Below, in pieces: positions 7,905 to 17,876 of a stretch of 45,381 bases of DNA. The stretch comes from Actinomycetaceae bacterium. Lineage in GTDB: Bacteria; Actinomycetota; Actinomycetes; Actinomycetales; Actinomycetaceae. Positions within the stretch are counted from its first letter, which is position 1, and each line of letters starts with the position of its first letter. A model generated the notes under the pieces. It saw only the letters and a program-made list of their open reading frames with translations, ran no database searches and was not told the origin of the DNA. Location: positions 36,451 to 81,831 of the forward strand of contig JAUNHH010000011.1 in the NCBI GenBank assembly GCA_030524055.1, given 5' to 3'. A program made the translations under genes and the position numbers.

Positions 7905-8455
7905 GTAACGCCTTCCCCCGCGTGGGCGTTCTGCGCCGCGGATACGATCCCAGTGCCGTTGATGACTTCTTCGTCGATGCCCGACATGCGTACGAGGGCG
8001 GGGCCCCACCCGAAGAATTCAGCTCCGACCAGGTTCGACGGGCCACATTCTTCCTAAAACGCAATGGTTATGAAATCGACTCGGTTGATTCTGCGATGTG
8101 CCGCCTGGAGGCTGCATTTGTTCAGCGTGACCGGGCGGCCTTTATTGCCTCCCATGGCGAACAGGCCTGGTATGAACAGGTCGCTGAACGCGCCACCACC
8201 CTTTACCCGCGCCTGCGTCGGCCTCATGGGGAGCGCTTTTCTCGTCCTGCAGCTGGTGAGAAAGGCTACTCTACAGAAGCAGTTGATGAACTCCTTGATC
8301 GTCTCGCCGCATTTTTCGATGACCGTGGTGATATTGGCGTCGAAGATATCCGTCACAGTGTTTTCCCGATAGCTCGCGCTAAGTCTGCCTACGCGGAAGG
8401 TCCGGTTGATGCCTTTTTAGGGCGCGCTATCGACATCCTCTTGGCGGTGAATTAA
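7901..8455 (+). CDS. DivIVA-motif repeat protein
   Basis: A 184-residue protein starting inside the rlmN stop (ATGA). It shows four spaced copies of a DivIVA-N-terminus-like motif, roughly F-x-x-x-R-x-GY-x4-VD: LRRGYDPSAVDDFF, LKRNGYEIDSVDSAM, GEKGYSTEAVDELLDRL and KSAYAEGPVDAFLGRA. DivIVA N-termini bind curved membranes and recruit growth or division machinery, but the long coiled coil of true DivIVA/Wag31 is absent. It is embedded in a coupled operon between rlmN and dxr. An exact 12-mer (7992-8003) encodes part of YEGGAP. The domain call is good; the function is unknown. Confidence 0.8.
   Translation: MSNAFPRVGVLRRGYDPSAVDDFFVDARHAYEGGAPPEEFSSDQVRRATFFLKRNGYEIDSVDSAMCRLEAAFVQRDRAAFIASHGEQAWYEQVAERATTLYPRLRRPHGERFSRPAAGEKGYSTEAVDELLDRLAAFFDDRGDIGVEDIRHSVFPIARAKSAYAEGPVDAFLGRAIDILLAVN
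7992..8003 (+). repeat. Dispersed 12-mer ACGAGGGCGGGG
   Basis: Exact copy inside the DivIVA-motif gene, where it encodes part of the residues YEGGA. It shows that the word is tolerated or selected inside coding sequence. Confidence 0.85.
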
Positions 8456-9685
8456 ATGACGGATCTGGCTACCTCTGATCACCCGACGTCGGTAGTCCTT
8501 CTTGGGTCAACGGGCTCTATTGGCACCCAGGCACTTGAGGTGATTGCCCAGCACAGCAAGCGTTTCACCGTGGTGGCTTTGGCTGCTGGCGGCGGCGACC
8601 TGAATCTTCTTGCCCGTCAGGTGGTACAGGTTCGTCCCCAGGTTGTGGGGATTGCTCGCGGTAGCGCTGAGGATTTAGCGCAGGCGATAACACGCTACGC
8701 ACCAAGTCAGCCATTGCCAGAAATCCTTTCTGGGCCGCAGGCAGCCACCCAGATTGCAGGTTCCCATCCAGAAGCGGTTGTCCTCAATGGAATTACTGGA
8801 GGCGTAGGCTTAGAGCCCACCTTGGCAGCACTGTCCTGCGGCGCCACCCTCGCTCTGGCAAATAAAGAATCCCTCGTGGTGGGCGGCCCATTGGTCCGGG
8901 CTGCTACCCAGCGCCCCGGCCAGATTATCCCGGTAGATTCCGAGCACTCTGCAATTGCCCAGGCGCTTCTTAGTGGCGTCCACGAAAAAGGCCTGACCAG
9001 TCCTGTCGTCACCGGGAAATCCGAGGTGGCGCACCTGGTTTTGACAGCCTCCGGCGGCCCATTCCGGGGCCGCAACCGCAGTGAACTTGACGCAGTGACT
9101 GCCCAGCAGGCCCTGGCCCATCCCACATGGGATATGGGACCGGTAGTCACCATTAATTCATCAACACTGGTCAATAAGGGCTTGGAACTGATTGAAGCCC
9201 AGATTCTTTTTGACATTGAGCCAGCCGATATTCAAACGGTCATTCATCCGCAGTCCATTATCCATTCCATGGTCACGTGGAAAGATGGGGCAACTATTGC
9301 TCAGGCATCACCGCCTGATATGCGTCTGCCGATTGCTCTGGGACTCACTTGGCCTGGGCGCCTCGACGATATTGAAAAGCCATTGACGTGGGATACGCCC
9401 CAGTCGTGGACTTTTGAACCCATCGATTCGGCGACGTTCCCAGCAGTGGATTTAGCACGCGAAGCGGTGGCAGCCTCGGCTACGCACCCGGCTGTTTTTA
9501 ATGCCGCCAATGAAGTCTTCGTCGATGCATTTATTGCGGGGACTATTCGCTGGCTCGATATCGTCGATAATCTGCGTGACGTTGTCGCAGCCCACGAGGG
9601 TATTACTGACCCAGATTTGGACGCTATCCTTGGCGTTCAAGAATGGGCTCGAGAATATGCTCATCACCGTATTGCAAGTAAGTAG
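8456..9685 (+). CDS. dxr: 1-deoxy-D-xylulose 5-phosphate reductoisomerase
   Basis: A 409-residue enzyme of the MEP isoprenoid pathway; it converts DXP to MEP with NADPH and a divalent metal. The N-terminus has the Rossmann motif VVLLGSTGSIGTQALEVI; LALANKESLVVGG and PVDSEHSAIAQAL carry the substrate and metal contacts; SGGPFRG and HPTWDMGPVVTINSSTLVNK follow. The start is the ATG directly after the preceding TAA. It is co-directional with rseP and belongs to the same pathway as ispG about 3 kb downstream. Confidence 0.97.
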   Translation: MTDLATSDHPTSVVLLGSTGSIGTQALEVIAQHSKRFTVVALAAGGGDLNLLARQVVQVRPQVVGIARGSAEDLAQAITRYAPSQPLPEILSGPQAATQIAGSHPEAVVLNGITGGVGLEPTLAALSCGATLALANKESLVVGGPLVRAATQRPGQIIPVDSEHSAIAQALLSGVHEKGLTSPVVTGKSEVAHLVLTASGGPFRGRNRSELDAVTAQQALAHPTWDMGPVVTINSSTLVNKGLELIEAQILFDIEPADIQTVIHPQSIIHSMVTWKDGATIAQASPPDMRLPIALGLTWPGRLDDIEKPLTWDTPQSWTFEPIDSATFPAVDLAREAVAASATHPAVFNAANEVFVDAFIAGTIRWLDIVDNLRDVVAAHEGITDPDLDAILGVQEWAREYAHHRIASK

Positions 9686-9693
9686 GGGAGTTT

Positions 9694-10926
9694 ATGGGGT
9701 CTTTACTGGGTATTGCCGTAGTCGTTGTTGGATTGGTTATTTCGGTAGCGATCCACGAACTCGGGCATATGTATTTCGCTAAGCGTTATGGTGTGCCAGT
9801 TCCAGAATATGCAGTCGGCTTCGGGCCGATTCTCCTGAAGAAGACTATTGGCGAAACCCAGTATTCATTCCGCGCTATTCCTTTAGGAGGTTTTGTCCGT
9901 ATTCTCGGTATGTTTGCTCCCGCTCGGGAAGGTGTGAGAACCACTAATCGAAAAGGCAATCCTACACTTGCGGAAGAAGCTCGCCGCCAAAGTGCAGAAG
10001 AAATCGAACCCTGGGGCGAAGAGCGTGCTTTTTACCGTTTGAGCGTTCCGAAAAAAATCATGGTCATGTTTGCTGGCCCACTGACAAATTTGATTCTTGC
10101 GGTGGTCCTCACCGTGGGCACCATGATGGGGATTGGCCATCAGCAGCCTACGACTACTGTGCGAGACGCTCCTGAAACGGTAACGACAGAGGCCGGACAG
10201 GTTCCTGGGCCTGCCTATGCTGCTGGTATTCGCCAGGGTGACCGTATTGTCTCCGTGGCAGGCACTCCAATTGACGAATGGGCCGATATTGGCACCGTTT
10301 TGGCATCCACTGAAGGCGATGTCACTGTTGTTGTTGAGCGCGGCGGCGAAACCCTGAATCTCACTGCTACCCCAATGGTCAGTGAAGACGCGCGTCGTCT
10401 GGCCATTAGATCCCACCTAGAGTATGTTCCCGCCTCGCCAACTCAAGTGGTAGAAACCTTGGGGAATATGGCCTTTGGCACCGCGGCATTGGTGGCACGT
10501 CTGCCTATGGCCGTGTGGGATGTGGTTGTCACTCTTTTCAGCGATGCAGAACGCGATCCTTCTGGCGTGGTTTCCGTAGTGGGCGTGGGCCGACTCGCTG
10601 GCGAAATTACAGCCGAGGATTCCGCCCTCGGAATCGAAGATCCTCGAGCAATCTGGTCAGTTCTCCTCATGCTCGTGGCGTCAATCAATATGGCCTTATT
10701 TGTCTTCAATTTGATTCCTTTGCCACCGCTCGACGGTGGGCACATTATGGGTGCCCTTTACGAGGGCGGAAAACGCGCCTTCGCGCGTTTACGTCAAGCG
10801 CCTGACCCTGGTCCCAGCGATACTGCCCGACTCATGCCCTTAACCTATACAGTTGGCGCAACACTATTAGTGATGAGCGTGATCCTCATTATTGCTGACG
10901 TTATTAAGCCTATTTCTCTGGGATAG
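9694..10926 (+). CDS. rseP: Site-2 protease family zinc metalloprotease (RseP/Rip1-like)
   Basis: A 410-residue M50 intramembrane protease. HELGH at residues 21-25 supplies the zinc ligands and catalytic Glu, and NLIPLPPLDGGHI near residue 345 gives the third ligand. A PDZ domain sits between (about 160-235: AYAAGIRQGDRIVSVAGTPI). Four hydrophobic segments are predictable. In actinobacteria such enzymes cleave anti-sigma factors and other membrane substrates. GGGGAG lies before ATG 9694. The dxr-rseP-ispG order is conserved, but here two unrelated genes lie between rseP and ispG. Confidence 0.93.
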   Translation: MGSLLGIAVVVVGLVISVAIHELGHMYFAKRYGVPVPEYAVGFGPILLKKTIGETQYSFRAIPLGGFVRILGMFAPAREGVRTTNRKGNPTLAEEARRQSAEEIEPWGEERAFYRLSVPKKIMVMFAGPLTNLILAVVLTVGTMMGIGHQQPTTTVRDAPETVTTEAGQVPGPAYAAGIRQGDRIVSVAGTPIDEWADIGTVLASTEGDVTVVVERGGETLNLTATPMVSEDARRLAIRSHLEYVPASPTQVVETLGNMAFGTAALVARLPMAVWDVVVTLFSDAERDPSGVVSVVGVGRLAGEITAEDSALGIEDPRAIWSVLLMLVASINMALFVFNLIPLPPLDGGHIMGALYEGGKRAFARLRQAPDPGPSDTARLMPLTYTVGATLLVMSVILIIADVIKPISLG

Positions 10927-11047
10927 CGATCCTATTATCTGGATTGTCCAGAATCTCCTAGTATTCCTAACGTTGGCACTGCTCCGCTCCTGAAACATTC
11001 GTGTCACTTTCAGTGGCAGTCGTTGAGTGTTGCTTGCAGGTGTGAGT

Positions 11048-11053
11048 TAGGCT
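11048..11053 (+). promoter_or_regulatory. -10 element TAGGCT of a leaderless gene
   Basis: TAGGCT lies exactly 6 nt before ATG 11060 and TTGAGT lies 19 nt upstream of it. This favours ATG 11060 over ATG 11054 as the start of the next gene. Confidence 0.5.
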
Positions 11054-11059
11054 ATGTGC

Positions 11060-11569
11060 ATGACAACACAACCTGCTCAACTACCTCAGTCTAATGAGGT
11101 GCGTACAGCGTGGACTATGGCAGCATGGTTGCTTATTTTTCTTCCTGTACTGGAACTGCTCGTCATGGTTGTTGATGGGGCTGCAGGTTGGGAGATTCTG
11201 ATTTTTTTCTTGAGGGCTGCCCCTTTCCAAGTGGTGATTCACCTGATCATTGCGATTTGTGCCTCTCGGTCACAAAAATTTGCCTCCGAGCGCCCAATTC
11301 CACGGCATTTGACGTGGACAATGTGGGCGTATTTAGGTTTCGCATTACTCAGCGCGTTCATATATCCCTCTATCGAAGAGTATCGGGACTTTTCCGTTCT
11401 CACCGCCCTTGGATTCAGTAAGGGGTTTGCATTCAGCGTTGCTCAGGGCTGTGTCAGCCTTACTGTTGTTCTTCTCTTGGCTCTTCTGTTTATCTGGTGC
11501 GATGATCTTGATAGGGCGCATAAAGCACGGCAAAAACAACAAAGAGAAGGCTCCGCGCGTGGGGAATAG
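11060..11569 (+). CDS. Small four-helix membrane protein, unknown
   Basis: A 169-residue hydrophobic protein that I do not recognise. About four membrane segments are visible: MAAWLLIFLPVLELLVMVV, EILIFFLRAAPFQVVIHLII, MWAYLGFALLSAFIYP and LTVVLLLALLFIW. The C-terminal tail is basic (DLDRAHKARQKQQREG) and presumably cytoplasmic. The start at 11060 is chosen because TAGGCT-N6-ATG gives a leaderless transcript; ATG 11054 is the alternative. It lies alone between rseP and a convergent aldo/keto reductase and shares a bidirectional terminator with it. Neighbours give no clue to function. Confidence 0.7.
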   Translation: MTTQPAQLPQSNEVRTAWTMAAWLLIFLPVLELLVMVVDGAAGWEILIFFLRAAPFQVVIHLIIAICASRSQKFASERPIPRHLTWTMWAYLGFALLSAFIYPSIEEYRDFSVLTALGFSKGFAFSVAQGCVSLTVVLLLALLFIWCDDLDRAHKARQKQQREGSARGE

Positions 11570-11618
11570 CTTTTGACGGCAGTTGCGGTCAGGACAACCC
11601 TCAATAGAACCTCACTTA

Positions 11619-11666
11619 GCGGGGTGCACTACGCCAGGCTCGAAACGCCGACGTAGTGCACCCCGC
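11619..11666. terminator. Bidirectional terminator hairpin
   Basis: A perfect 15-bp inverted repeat, GCGGGGTGCACTACG/CGTAGTGCACCCCGC, with an 18-nt loop. It sits between the convergent small membrane protein gene and the aldo/keto reductase. No strong U tract follows on either side. Confidence 0.75.
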
Positions 11667-11678
11667 ACAGTTAGTGCT

Positions 11679-12671
11679 CTACCAGCGGTCGTGCACGTGA
11701 GGACGGGCATACCGGTCATAAAGATCAGCTAAAGCCGCCTGGAAATCCTCACTCAACGCTGGCAGATTCGCCGCCTGCGCATTCGCACGGGCCTGCTCGG
11801 CATTACGTGCTCCAGGAATCACCGTAGTCACCCCTTCAAGGCCAGCAATCCACGCTAGGGCTACTTGTGCCGGTGTTGCACCCTCGGGCCCATATTCGCC
11901 GCAGAGTCGAGCAAATTCGGCCCCGGCCTCGACACCGACATCAAAGGGAATCCCCGAGAAGGTTTCCCCAATGTCAAAAGCCGACCCATCACGGTTATAG
12001 GTCCGATGATCAGATGCTGGGAAAGTCGTATCGGCACGGTACTTGCCTGACAGTAAACCTGAAGCCAGTGGAACACGAGCAATAATGCCTACCCCAGCCT
12101 CGCGGGCGGCAGGCAAGACCTCTTCAATGGGTTTGCGTCGCAGGATATTCAGAATGATCTGGATACTCGCCGCCCCGCCCTCGATTGCTAATAGTGCTTG
12201 ATCGCAGGTCTCTACCGACGCTCCAAAGGCGCGGATCCGGCCTTCATCTACCATCTCGCGCAGTGTCTCCCAGGTTGCGGGGTTGTTCAGCACCTCGGTA
12301 GGAGGGCAGTGCAATTGCACCAGGTCCAGGGTGTCTACCCCCAGCAATTCCCGGCTGCGATCATTCCATGTCCGCATTGCCTCCGGCGTGTAGTTCTCAG
12401 GGCGCTGCTCGACGCGTCGCCCCATTTTTGTGGCCACAACCAATCCCTCATTCGGGTGGCGCGCCACAAAACGTCCTACCAGCGACTCCGAGCGTCCATC
12501 ACCGTACACATCTGCGGTGTCAATAAAGGTGACCCCCGACTCCAGTGACGTGCTCAAAACCTCATGTGCTTCTTCCTCGGTGACATCACCCCAGTCAAAG
12601 CCCAATTGCCATGTGCCAACACCAATAATTGATGCCTCAAAGCCGCTGGAACCTAAGGTCCGCTTTTCCAT
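11679..12671 (-). CDS. Aldo/keto reductase
   Basis: A 330-residue TIM-barrel oxidoreductase of the aldo/keto reductase superfamily (AKR11/YajO-type by general look). The catalytic tetrad is visible: D51 (FIDTADVYG), Y56, K82 (VVATKMG) and H121 (LVQLHCPP). It uses NADPH to reduce aldehydes or ketones in the cytoplasm; the substrate is unknown. A nucleotide-binding segment ([19 protein letters not shown]) is present near the C-terminus. The ATG has only a weak GGGA upstream. The gene is divergent from ispG, with the ispG promoter about 115 bp away. Confidence 0.9.
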   Translation of the reverse strand: MEKRTLGSSGFEASIIGVGTWQLGFDWGDVTEEEAHEVLSTSLESGVTFIDTADVYGDGRSESLVGRFVARHPNEGLVVATKMGRRVEQRPENYTPEAMRTWNDRSRELLGVDTLDLVQLHCPPTEVLNNPATWETLREMVDEGRIRAFGASVETCDQALLAIEGGAASIQIILNILRRKPIEEVLPAAREAGVGIIARVPLASGLLSGKYRADTTFPASDHRTYNRDGSAFDIGETFSGIPFDVGVEAGAEFARLCGEYGPEGATPAQVALAWIAGLEGVTTVIPGARNAEQARANAQAANLPALSEDFQAALADLYDRYARPHVHDRW

Positions 12672-12787
12672 CTGTCAATCCCATCATCATTGATTTGCTG
12701 CGCCATCGGTCGTGTGGGGCGCTCCTTCTATTCAACCATGTGGTCAGCTGCGCATCAGTGAATGCACGCGGGCAGCACCATTTGCGC

Positions 12788-12793
12788 GATAAT
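12788..12793 (+). promoter_or_regulatory. -10 element GATAAT of leaderless ispG
   Basis: GATAAT lies exactly 6 nt before GTG 12800, with no ribosome-binding purines between them, so translation of ispG probably begins at the 5' end of the mRNA. Confidence 0.5.
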
Positions 12794-12799
12794 GGCACG

Positions 12800-13957
12800 G
12801 TGACTCAGATCGATCTTGGTATTCCCACCGTCAAGGACACTGGCTTCCCGCGCAAACCCACACGCCAATTGATGGTGGGTAATGTGCCCGTTGGTGGGGG
12901 AGCACCTGTATCCGTCCAATCGATGACGACCACAAAAACCCACGATATTGGCGCCACCTTGCAGCAAATCGCTGAACTTACTGCTACCGGTTGCGATATT
13001 GTCCGTGTCGCATGCCCCACAGATAAAGACGCTGAGGCTCTGCCGATTATCGCCAAGCAATCCAATATCCCCGTCATTGCCGATATTCATTTCCAGCCGA
13101 AATACGTTTTTGCCGCTATTGAGGCTGGTTGCGGTGCAGTACGCGTCAACCCGGGGAATATCCGCAAATTCGACGACCAGGTTGAAGCCATTACCCGCGC
13201 TGCGCGTGACCATGGCACCTCGATTCGTATTGGTGTGAATGCGGGCTCGCTCGACAAACGCATGTATGAGCGTTTTGGTGGTCCCACTCCCGAAGCCCTG
13301 GCTGAATCCGCCATCTGGGAAGCCTCCCTTTTTGAAGAGCACGACTTCCACGACTTCAAAATCTCGGTTAAGCACCACGATCCTGTCACCATGATCCGCG
13401 CCTATGAGATCCTTTCAGAAAAGGGGAATTGGCCGCTCCATCTGGGTGTGACTGAGGCTGGGCCAGCCTTCCAAGGCACTATTAAGTCTGCGACCGCCTT
13501 TGGTGCGCTGCTGCGTCAGGGTATTGGCGACACGATTCGGGTTTCCCTTTCCGCCCCACCCGTTGAGGAAGTCAAAGTCGGGATCCAGATCCTCCAATCC
13601 TTGGGCCTGCGCGAACGGACGCTAGAAATTGTCTCCTGCCCATCCTGTGGCCGGGCTCAGGTGGATGTGTATACCCTGGCCGAAAATGTCACCGAAGGCC
13701 TGAAGGATCTCACCGTTCCGCTGCGTGTCGCCGTTATGGGTTGCGTCGTCAATGGGCCAGGAGAAGCCCGGGAAGCTGACCTTGGGGTTGCCTCCGGTAA
13801 TGGCAAGGGACAGATCTTTATCCGCGGAACCGTTGTCGATACTGTGCCCGAAGACCAGATTGTCGAAACCTTGATTCGTCGCGCGAATGAACTCGCCGAA
13901 GAAATGGGCCTCGAAGCAGGGGAAGGCGCAGTCGAGGTCTTGCCCGTTACGCGCTGA
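12800..13957 (+). CDS. ispG: 4-hydroxy-3-methylbut-2-enyl diphosphate synthase (flavodoxin)
   Basis: A 385-residue MEP-pathway enzyme that converts MEcPP to HMBPP with a [4Fe-4S] cluster. The TIM barrel begins [20 protein letters not shown] and [10 protein letters not shown]; the cluster ligands lie in [12 protein letters not shown] and the [10 protein letters not shown] motif; [13 protein letters not shown] is also typical. GTG 12800 is chosen because it gives the family length, and because GATAAT lies 6 nt upstream with no Shine-Dalgarno, suggesting a leaderless mRNA; the open frame back to 12629 overlaps the divergent reductase and has no family similarity. Confidence 0.95.
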   Translation: MTQIDLGIPTVKDTGFPRKPTRQLMVGNVPVGGGAPVSVQSMTTTKTHDIGATLQQIAELTATGCDIVRVACPTDKDAEALPIIAKQSNIPVIADIHFQPKYVFAAIEAGCGAVRVNPGNIRKFDDQVEAITRAARDHGTSIRIGVNAGSLDKRMYERFGGPTPEALAESAIWEASLFEEHDFHDFKISVKHHDPVTMIRAYEILSEKGNWPLHLGVTEAGPAFQGTIKSATAFGALLRQGIGDTIRVSLSAPPVEEVKVGIQILQSLGLRERTLEIVSCPSCGRAQVDVYTLAENVTEGLKDLTVPLRVAVMGCVVNGPGEAREADLGVASGNGKGQIFIRGTVVDTVPEDQIVETLIRRANELAEEMGLEAGEGAVEVLPVTR

Positions 13958-14097
13958 CAGTGGCGAGGCCAGGGGAGGACTTCCCTCGCAACTCCACCTG
14001 ATATCAGGCGAAAAAGTAGTGGGTGCGCTACGGTGAGAGGGAATCGTCGTGCTGGCACCTCAATGAGGTAAACCACATCTGTGGAGGATATAGATCT

Positions 14098-14640
14098 ATG
14101 CGTAAACGAACCCTCATTGCTTTAGGCCTTCTTGCTGGCGCCGCTGCGCTGGCCAAAGCGACTAGCGGGCTTACCCGTATTGGGATGACCGCCTCAGAAG
14201 CCGCCATTTCCCTACCCGGGGATATGGAAGTGCCCATGGCTGACGTGGTGGTTGATCGCAGTGTCGATATCCAGGCCCCAGACAGTATTGTCTGGTCCAT
14301 CGTCGATGACTTGGTGGGCAAGATCGAAATCGGCATGGAAGAACGCGGAGGGTCGGACGCTATAGGCCCGGTTGTCATCCGTGAAGAACGTGATTGCTTG
14401 GTGGTTAAGATTCCTTTGGCTGGGGATCCTGCGGAAGAAACTACTTTCCCCTCCACCTGCGCATTTGTCCTCCTTCCTATGGCTAATGGTCGTACCCGCC
14501 TCCATTTGCGTGAACGTCACCTGTCCACTGAAACAGTTCCCGCATGGAAAGTACGCGCCGCGCTAGCCATTGAATTGCCCTCAGCAATGGCTCTATTGAA
14601 TGACGTGAAAAAGGCTGCCGAGGTCGCTGCTGCCGTCTAA
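14098..14640 (+). CDS. Membrane-anchored SRPBCC-like protein
   Basis: A 180-residue protein with a basic N-terminus and one hydrophobic segment (RTLIALGLLAGAAALAKATS). The rest starts with VVVDRSVDIQAPDSIVWSIV, the usual opening of SRPBCC/START-like lipid- or hydrophobic-ligand-binding folds, and ends with a helix rich in Ala. The ATG at 14098 is chosen because GTGGAGGA lies upstream. A candidate -10, TACGGT (14029-14034), would give a leader of about 60 nt. It lies alone between ispG and proS. The fold call is tentative and the ligand unknown. Confidence 0.55.
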   Translation: MRKRTLIALGLLAGAAALAKATSGLTRIGMTASEAAISLPGDMEVPMADVVVDRSVDIQAPDSIVWSIVDDLVGKIEIGMEERGGSDAIGPVVIREERDCLVVKIPLAGDPAEETTFPSTCAFVLLPMANGRTRLHLRERHLSTETVPAWKVRAALAIELPSAMALLNDVKKAAEVAAAV

Positions 14641-14687
14641 ATAGGCAATAGCAGCACGCTAATGCAGATAGCGCCCAAATCTCCTTC

Positions 14688-14723
14688 ACGAGGGCGGGGC
14701 GGGACCTTCACGATGTTCCGCCC
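14688..14723 (+). terminator. 12-mer-containing hairpin after the SRPBCC-like gene
   Basis: An exact ACGAGGGCGGGG (14688-14699) runs into a 9-bp stem, 14697-14705 with 14715-14723 (one G-U pair, loop of 9). It lies about 50 nt after the gene and before proS. No U tract follows. Confidence 0.5.
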
Positions 14724-14768
14724 AATCCACCTCTTGAGTGCTGGCACACGGCACTTCGGCACCTAAGC

Positions 14769-14774
14769 TACGCT
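14769..14774 (+). promoter_or_regulatory. -10 element TACGCT of leaderless proS
   Basis: TACGCT lies exactly 6 nt before GTG 14781, and the intervening TAACCT contains no ribosome-binding purines. Confidence 0.5.
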
Positions 14775-14780
14775 TAACCT

Positions 14781-16601
14781 GTGCTGAGAACTTTATCGTC
14801 CTACTTTCTGCGGACCCTAAGAGAAGATCCCGCCGATGCGGAGGTCGCGTCCCATAAACTTTTAGTGCGTGCGGGATATATTCGTCGCACGGCTCCTGGT
14901 ATTTATACCTGGCTACCTTTAGGCTTGCGCGTCTTGCGTAAAGTAGAAGACGTTGTCCGGGAAGAAATGGATGCAATGGGTGCCCACGAAGTGCATTTCC
15001 CTGCGCTTCTTCCGGCAGAACCCTATAAGGCCACTCAACGGTGGGATGATTATGGCCCCACGCTTTTTACTCTGAAAGACCGTAAAGACGCGGATTATCT
15101 TTTAGCGCCAACGCACGAGGAAATGTTTACCCTCCTGGTCAAGGACATGTTTTCCTCGTATAAGGACCTGCCCTTAACCCTGTATCAGATCCAGACGAAA
15201 TATCGAGATGAAGCCCGCCCTCGTGCTGGCATTATCCGCGGACGCGAATTCGTCATGAAAGATGCCTACTCTTTCGATATTGACGACGAGGCTTTAGCTC
15301 AGTCTTATCAACGCGAACGTGACACCTATGAGCGTATTTTTACGCGCCTTGGGTTGGATTACGTCATTGTGTCGGCAATGTCGGGGGCAATGGGCGGCTC
15401 ACAATCAGAAGAATTCCTCCATCCCAGCCCCATTGGTGAAGATACCTTTGTGCGCTCTAGTGGCGGCTATGCCGCCAATGCAGAAGCGGTGACAACCCCT
15501 GTCCCGCAGGCTTTGCCTATTGATGGGATTCCCGAGGCAGTTGTACTGCCCACCCCGGATTCACCCACTATCGAATCTTTGGTGCGCCTGGCCAATGAGC
15601 TACACCCGCGCACCGACCGCCCCTGGGAGGCTGGCGACACTCTGAAGAATGTGGTGGTCACGCTGACCCATCCGGGGGGCGCCAAGGAGCTTCTCGTCGT
15701 GGGCGTGCCAGGGGATCGCGATGTTGATATGAAACGCTTGGAGGCTGCTGTAGCCCCAGCAGAAGTAGATGTTGCGACCGCTGCTGAACTTGCCGAACAC
15801 CCAGAGTTAGTTCCAGGATATATCGGCCCGCAGGTCATCGGACCCAATTCGCCGCTTCGTACCACCAGCGAGGACGGAGCCCCAACGGGCAGTGTCCGCT
15901 ACCTGCTCGACCCGCGCATTGTAGATGGCACTACGTGGATTACTGGTGCCAATGCGGTTGACCAGCACGTCTTTTGGCTGACCAAAGGCCGCGACTTTAA
16001 CGCAGACGGCACGATTGAAGCTGCTGAAGTGCGTGAAGGTGACCCTGCTCCGGACGGCTCTGGCCCGCTGCAATTAGAGCGTGGAATCGAACTCGGACAT
16101 ATCTTTGCTTTGGGTCGTAAATATGCTGATGCCCTGGGCCTGAGCGTGTTGGACGAGAATGGCAAAGCCCGTGTGGTCACTATGGGCTCCTACGGCATTG
16201 GCGTGTCCCGCGTGATGGCGGCATTGGCAGAGAAATACCATGACGATCGGGGCCTGGCCTGGCCAGCTCCTATTGCTCCTTTTGATGTGCATCTTTTGGC
16301 CACTGGCAAGGGCGATGACCTTTTCACTGCGGCTGCGGACTTGGCTGCCACTTTAGATTCTGCTGGTCTGGATGTTCTTTACGATGACCGCCGTAAAGTC
16401 AGCGCAGGCGTCAAATTTGCTGATTCTGAGCTGGTTGGCATTCCCATTTCTGTGGTGATTGGCCGTTCTTTTGCCGATGGGCTAGTGGAAATCCGCGTGC
16501 GTACCAATGGTGCGCGTAAAGAAGTTCCTATTGCCGAGGCCTCCACCATTATTTCTGAGGCGCATCAAGCATTAATTCGCGGCGAGGAAGTGACCTTCTA
16601 A
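14781..16601 (+). CDS. proS: Prolyl-tRNA synthetase (bacterial type)
   Basis: A 606-residue class II synthetase that charges tRNA-Pro. Motif 1 lies near [39 protein letters not shown] is motif 2; [16 protein letters not shown] is motif 3. Between motifs 2 and 3 lies the INS editing domain (about 225-395), which deacylates Ala-tRNA-Pro and marks the bacterial rather than the archaeal/eukaryotic-like form. The C-terminal anticodon-binding domain includes [23 protein letters not shown] 14781 appears leaderless. The TAA is followed with no gap by def, so the two are coupled. Confidence 0.97.
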   Translation: MLRTLSSYFLRTLREDPADAEVASHKLLVRAGYIRRTAPGIYTWLPLGLRVLRKVEDVVREEMDAMGAHEVHFPALLPAEPYKATQRWDDYGPTLFTLKDRKDADYLLAPTHEEMFTLLVKDMFSSYKDLPLTLYQIQTKYRDEARPRAGIIRGREFVMKDAYSFDIDDEALAQSYQRERDTYERIFTRLGLDYVIVSAMSGAMGGSQSEEFLHPSPIGEDTFVRSSGGYAANAEAVTTPVPQALPIDGIPEAVVLPTPDSPTIESLVRLANELHPRTDRPWEAGDTLKNVVVTLTHPGGAKELLVVGVPGDRDVDMKRLEAAVAPAEVDVATAAELAEHPELVPGYIGPQVIGPNSPLRTTSEDGAPTGSVRYLLDPRIVDGTTWITGANAVDQHVFWLTKGRDFNADGTIEAAEVREGDPAPDGSGPLQLERGIELGHIFALGRKYADALGLSVLDENGKARVVTMGSYGIGVSRVMAALAEKYHDDRGLAWPAPIAPFDVHLLATGKGDDLFTAAADLAATLDSAGLDVLYDDRRKVSAGVKFADSELVGIPISVVIGRSFADGLVEIRVRTNGARKEVPIAEASTIISEAHQALIRGEEVTF

Positions 16602-17093
16602 ATGGGTATTCGTGATATTCGCATTATTGGAGACCCCATTTTGCGCACCGCCTGCGATGAGATTACCGATATTGACGCTCGCGTGAAATCTCTGGTCGAG
16701 GACCTCCTGGAAACTGTCGATATGGATGGGCGCGCAGGCCTTGCTGCCAACCAAATTGGTGTGGGCCTGCGAGCATTTTCGTGGAATATTGACGGCGACA
16801 TTGGGTACGTCCTCAACCCGCGAATTACCGCATTATCGGAAGAGGACTACCAAGACGGCGACGAAGGCTGTTTATCAGTGCCCGAATTGTGGTATCCCAC
16901 TCGGCGTGCCTGGTATGCCCGAGTTGAAGGAATAGACCTCGATCGCAAACCCGTGGTTGTCGAAGGCGAAGAGTTAATGGCTCGCTGCCTACAGCACGAA
17001 TGCGACCACCTTGATGGGCATCTCTATATTGATCGCCTTGAGCGGCAGGTGCGGAAAAAGGCGCTGCGCGATATTCGCAACGCCGGTTTCTAG
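16602..17093 (+). CDS. def: Peptide deformylase
   Basis: A 163-residue metallo-deformylase that removes the N-formyl group from nascent proteins at the ribosome exit. All three motifs are intact: GLAANQ (46-51), EGCLS (88-92, Cys metal ligand) and HECDH (132-136, two His ligands and the catalytic Glu). The ATG abuts the proS stop, so it depends on proS translation for initiation. The region to the next gene, DUF3145 at 17371, shows no recognisable gene. Confidence 0.97.
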   Translation: MGIRDIRIIGDPILRTACDEITDIDARVKSLVEDLLETVDMDGRAGLAANQIGVGLRAFSWNIDGDIGYVLNPRITALSEEDYQDGDEGCLSVPELWYPTRRAWYARVEGIDLDRKPVVVEGEELMARCLQHECDHLDGHLYIDRLERQVRKKALRDIRNAGF

Positions 17094-17370
17094 TCTGCGT
17101 ATTGCTGGTTGGCGCCTCGCTGCCTGCGCTGCGTTTCAGCAAGCCGTTAGCGGCCTACCGCCGGGTTATGCCCAGGTGGGCCGCGTCCGGCTGCGGCCCT
17201 CACAGACAGCAGGCTGTGCGGAAGTTATGCAGTGGATGTGCCCGAGTGGCGCAACTACTGCCAACCATGACACAATCAGCACATAACCACGCGCAGCATT
17301 GCTGCGACTCGATGTGACATGTCGAGAGGACGTAGGGGAAGACGATCCTCAAAACCGACTGGAGGTCACA

Positions 17371-17871
17371 ATGAGAGGGACGTACACCCGTGGTGTGTTC
17401 TTCGTGCACTCAACGCCACCGGCGCTGTGCCCACATATTGAGTGGGCTGCAGGAACGGCGTTGGGTCAAGAGCTGCACCTTCAATGGTCGGCTCAGGAAG
17501 CGGCACCTGGCATGGTGCGCACCGAGTTTTCGTGGGTTGCCCCCGCAGGCTCAGGCGCACGCCTCGCGTCAGCTTTGCGCGGCTGGGAACACCTTCGGTA
17601 CGAGGTCACTGAAGAGCCTTCTATGGGCGCTGACGGTGGCCGGTGGTCGCACACCCCATCCCTGGGGATTTTCCACGCCCAAATGGATTCTGTGGGCAAT
17701 GTGGTGGTCCCTGAAGATCGGGTTCGTGCGGCATTAGAAAATGCCACCACAATGGAAGATCTCCGTGCGCGCCTTGACCTTGCCCTCGGGCAGGCCTGGG
17801 ATGACGAATTGGAGCCTTTCCGCTATGCCGGTGCTGGCGTCGCTGTGCGCTGGTTGAATCGAGTGGGCTGA
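17371..17871 (+). CDS. DUF3145 family protein
   Basis: A 166-residue protein of an actinobacteria-specific family, recognised by its opening RGVFFVHSTPPALCPHIEWA and a C-terminal acidic helix. The function is not known. In several actinobacteria the family is found next to fatty-acid synthesis genes including acpP, and here too the next gene (5 nt downstream) is an acyl-carrier-like protein. ATG 17371 is chosen because GGAGGT lies 5 nt upstream; the open frame extends to 17299 without a ribosome-binding site. Confidence 0.85.
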   Translation: MRGTYTRGVFFVHSTPPALCPHIEWAAGTALGQELHLQWSAQEAAPGMVRTEFSWVAPAGSGARLASALRGWEHLRYEVTEEPSMGADGGRWSHTPSLGIFHAQMDSVGNVVVPEDRVRAALENATTMEDLRARLDLALGQAWDDELEPFRYAGAGVAVRWLNRVG

Positions 17872-17876
17872 GGCCG

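Noticed and set aside
17225-17300. A tRNA-Leu/Ser-like stretch (GCCCGAGTGGC)
   Set aside because: The D-arm-like sequence is not followed by anticodon or T-arm stems, so no cloverleaf can be drawn.
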